Below are positions 9,414-10,771 of a stretch of DNA of 10,771 nucleotides, one piece after another. The DNA comes from Chloroflexota bacterium (lineage in GTDB: Bacteria > Chloroflexota > UBA5177 > JANWHV01), in assembly GCA_025924845.1 (NCBI GenBank), contig JAICHN010000144.1, positions 1 to 10,771 of the forward strand, read 5' to 3'. A model generated the notes under the pieces. It had not been told where the DNA came from. It saw nothing but the letters and a program-made list of their open reading frames with translations, and ran no database searches. The position numbers and the translations under genes were made by a program. How positions within the stretch are numbered: the stretch's first letter is position 1; every line of letters starts with the position of its first letter.

Positions 9414-10771
9414 ATGCGTCTACTGTCGCGCGGCCGACCCCGGGTCTCCGTCACACGCATTACCTTCTCTATCGCTCTGATCGGAGGGCTCATCCTGGCC
9501 GGCGCCCCGGCTCCCGCCTCCGCGCGACCTGGGTCGGCGGGCGGGTCAGTTGATAACGGCTCGATGACGCTCACCGAGGACGGCCTGGCTTCCGATATCG
9601 ACCCGGCGAACAACGAGTCCGAGTATGGCGACGTCATCGAACGCAATATCGACGAAACGCTGGTTCGCCTGGCGGGCGCCACTCTGAACAGCTTCGAGCC
9701 CGACCTGGCTACGTCCTGGTCCTCCAACCAGAATAAGTCGGTGTGGACCTTCCACCTCCGGCAAGGCGTCATGTTCCATACCGGCCGCTGCTGCGTGACC
9801 GCCGACGATGTGAAATACTCGCTGGGACGGAGTGTTGCCGCTCAGCTTGGCGGTTCTTATATGCTGAGCCGCTTCTTCGACGCCAAGAATCCGTTCAAAC
9901 AAATCAAGGTGATCGACCCTTACACGATCCAGTTTGATCTGGGCGTTCCCCAACCGACCTTCATCTCGGCCATGGCTCAGGACTACAATTCACTGATCCT
10001 CGACGCCAAGGCCGTGAAGGCTCACGCCACCAAGGCCGATCCCTACGCGCACGACTGGGTGTCTCGGCACGACGTCGGAACCGGCCCCTACACCATCGCA
10101 AGCTGGGCCGCGAGCCAGCAACTGGTATTGACTCGCTTCGCGGGCTATTGGGGAGGGTGGAGTGGGGCCCATTTCAGTAAGGTCATCGTCAGCGAGGTCG
10201 ATGACTCCACCACGCGTCGCGAACTGATTGAAAAAGGGCAGGCCGATATTACCTTTGACCTCACGCCCCAGGATCTCAACGCGCTCAAGAACGAACCTAA
10301 GGTGCGGGTCGTGGCCCCCTACGCCACCGAAATATACTATGTGGCCATGAATCCTTACGGCCCGCTGGCCAGTCCACTGGCCCGCCAGGCTATATCCTAT
10401 GCTTTCGACTACAATGCGCTGATCAACGGCGTCATGGGCGGGTATGCCCATCGTGCCTACGGTCCGATTCCTCAGGTGGTCAAGGGCTTTGACCCTCATG
10501 CCTTCCACTATCAGACGGATCTGGCCAAAGCAAAGCAACTCCTCCAGCAAGCGGGCGTTCCGGCCGGCACCACGCTTACCTACGACTTCGACGATGTATT
10601 TCCTAACCTGACGATCGGGCAAATCTTGCAGGCCCAATTGGCCCGGATCGGCATCACCGTCCAGCTGAAGCAGCTCGACAACGCCGCCTATACCAATATC
10701 ATCTACGATGCCGACAAGCCCGCCGACCGGCCGAGCTTCATGCCCTACCAGTGGTGGCCCGACTACAACGA
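9414..10771 (+). CDS. ABC transporter solute-binding protein, family 5 (peptide/nickel type), partial
   Basis: This extracytoplasmic binding protein of the DppA/OppA/NikA superfamily (SBP_bac_5) delivers a ligand, usually a peptide, to an ABC importer. The window holds the first 452 codons; the usual length is 500-600, so the C-terminal lobe is cut by the window edge. The N-terminus has a basic region (R2-R15), a hydrophobic core (about 17-31) and a likely signal peptidase I site after ASA at 35-37. There is no lipobox cysteine. Family landmarks are DIDP at 61-64, WTFHLRQGVMFHTGR at 111-125, TADDVKYSL at 129-137, GTGPYTIASW at 222-231 and PLARQAISYAFD from 321. An adjacent Cys pair (C126-C127) sits in the segment that usually reads 'FHDGxxxTADDV'. 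The ATG at 9414 follows GGGAGG at 9398-9403 by 10 nt. Permease and ATPase genes probably follow outside the window. The ligand cannot be deduced. Confidence 0.93.
   Translation, partial: MRLLSRGRPRVSVTRITFSIALIGGLILAGAPAPASARPGSAGGSVDNGSMTLTEDGLASDIDPANNESEYGDVIERNIDETLVRLAGATLNSFEPDLATSWSSNQNKSVWTFHLRQGVMFHTGRCCVTADDVKYSLGRSVAAQLGGSYMLSRFFDAKNPFKQIKVIDPYTIQFDLGVPQPTFISAMAQDYNSLILDAKAVKAHATKADPYAHDWVSRHDVGTGPYTIASWAASQQLVLTRFAGYWGGWSGAHFSKVIVSEVDDSTTRRELIEKGQADITFDLTPQDLNALKNEPKVRVVAPYATEIYYVAMNPYGPLASPLARQAISYAFDYNALINGVMGGYAHRAYGPIPQVVKGFDPHAFHYQTDLAKAKQLLQQAGVPAGTTLTYDFDDVFPNLTIGQILQAQLARIGITVQLKQLDNAAYTNIIYDADKPADRPSFMPYQWWPDYN

Noticed and set aside
9990..10637. Minus-strand open frame of 215 codons at the right end.
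   Set aside because: The plus strand encodes a well-conserved family 5 binding protein here with a signal peptide and Shine-Dalgarno site, so the minus frame is its shadow.

Overview
The window reads as GC-rich bacterial chromosome, about 60% or more G+C by eye, densely coded and with no sign of mobile DNA. The best guess for the source is a Chloroflexota-type bacterium (Thermomicrobia/Ktedonobacteria-like). The reasons are the large XRE-HTH/NB-ARC/TPR regulator with a '[10 protein letters not shown]'-type C-terminus, which is abundant in that phylum, and the overall gene repertoire. An actinobacterial source cannot be excluded from sequence alone.

Layout, left to right. A roughly 159-nt leader, with a possible promoter and hairpin, precedes serA (+), the long form of D-3-phosphoglycerate dehydrogenase with ASB and ACT domains. 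A 134-nt gap with a strong hairpin separates it from alaS (+), a full-length alanyl-tRNA synthetase with an intact editing site. alaS converges, with only 18 nt between stop codons, on a large minus-strand STAND-type regulator. That regulator is divergent from a plus-strand PAS-like/GGDEF diguanylate cyclase, whose most credible start is a GTG at 7287. The cyclase converges on a minus-strand NADPH-dependent FMN reductase across 147 nt containing three inverted repeats. Last, after an intergenic stretch with a textbook intrinsic terminator, comes a plus-strand family 5 (peptide/nickel-type) ABC transporter solute-binding protein that runs off the right edge.

How the genes relate. serA and alaS are housekeeping genes in the same direction and may be co-transcribed. 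The regulator and cyclase are signalling genes sharing a divergent intergenic region of about 243 nt. The reductase and the binding protein are independent units, the latter probably heading an ABC transporter operon beyond the window.

Nothing here amounts to a clearly new system. The most interesting signal is the strong terminator at 9350-9380. It lies between the binding-protein gene and the only space for a promoter, and it overlaps a short protein-like open frame with no recognisable start. This could be a transcription attenuator or riboregulator for the transporter, or the remains of a lost gene.
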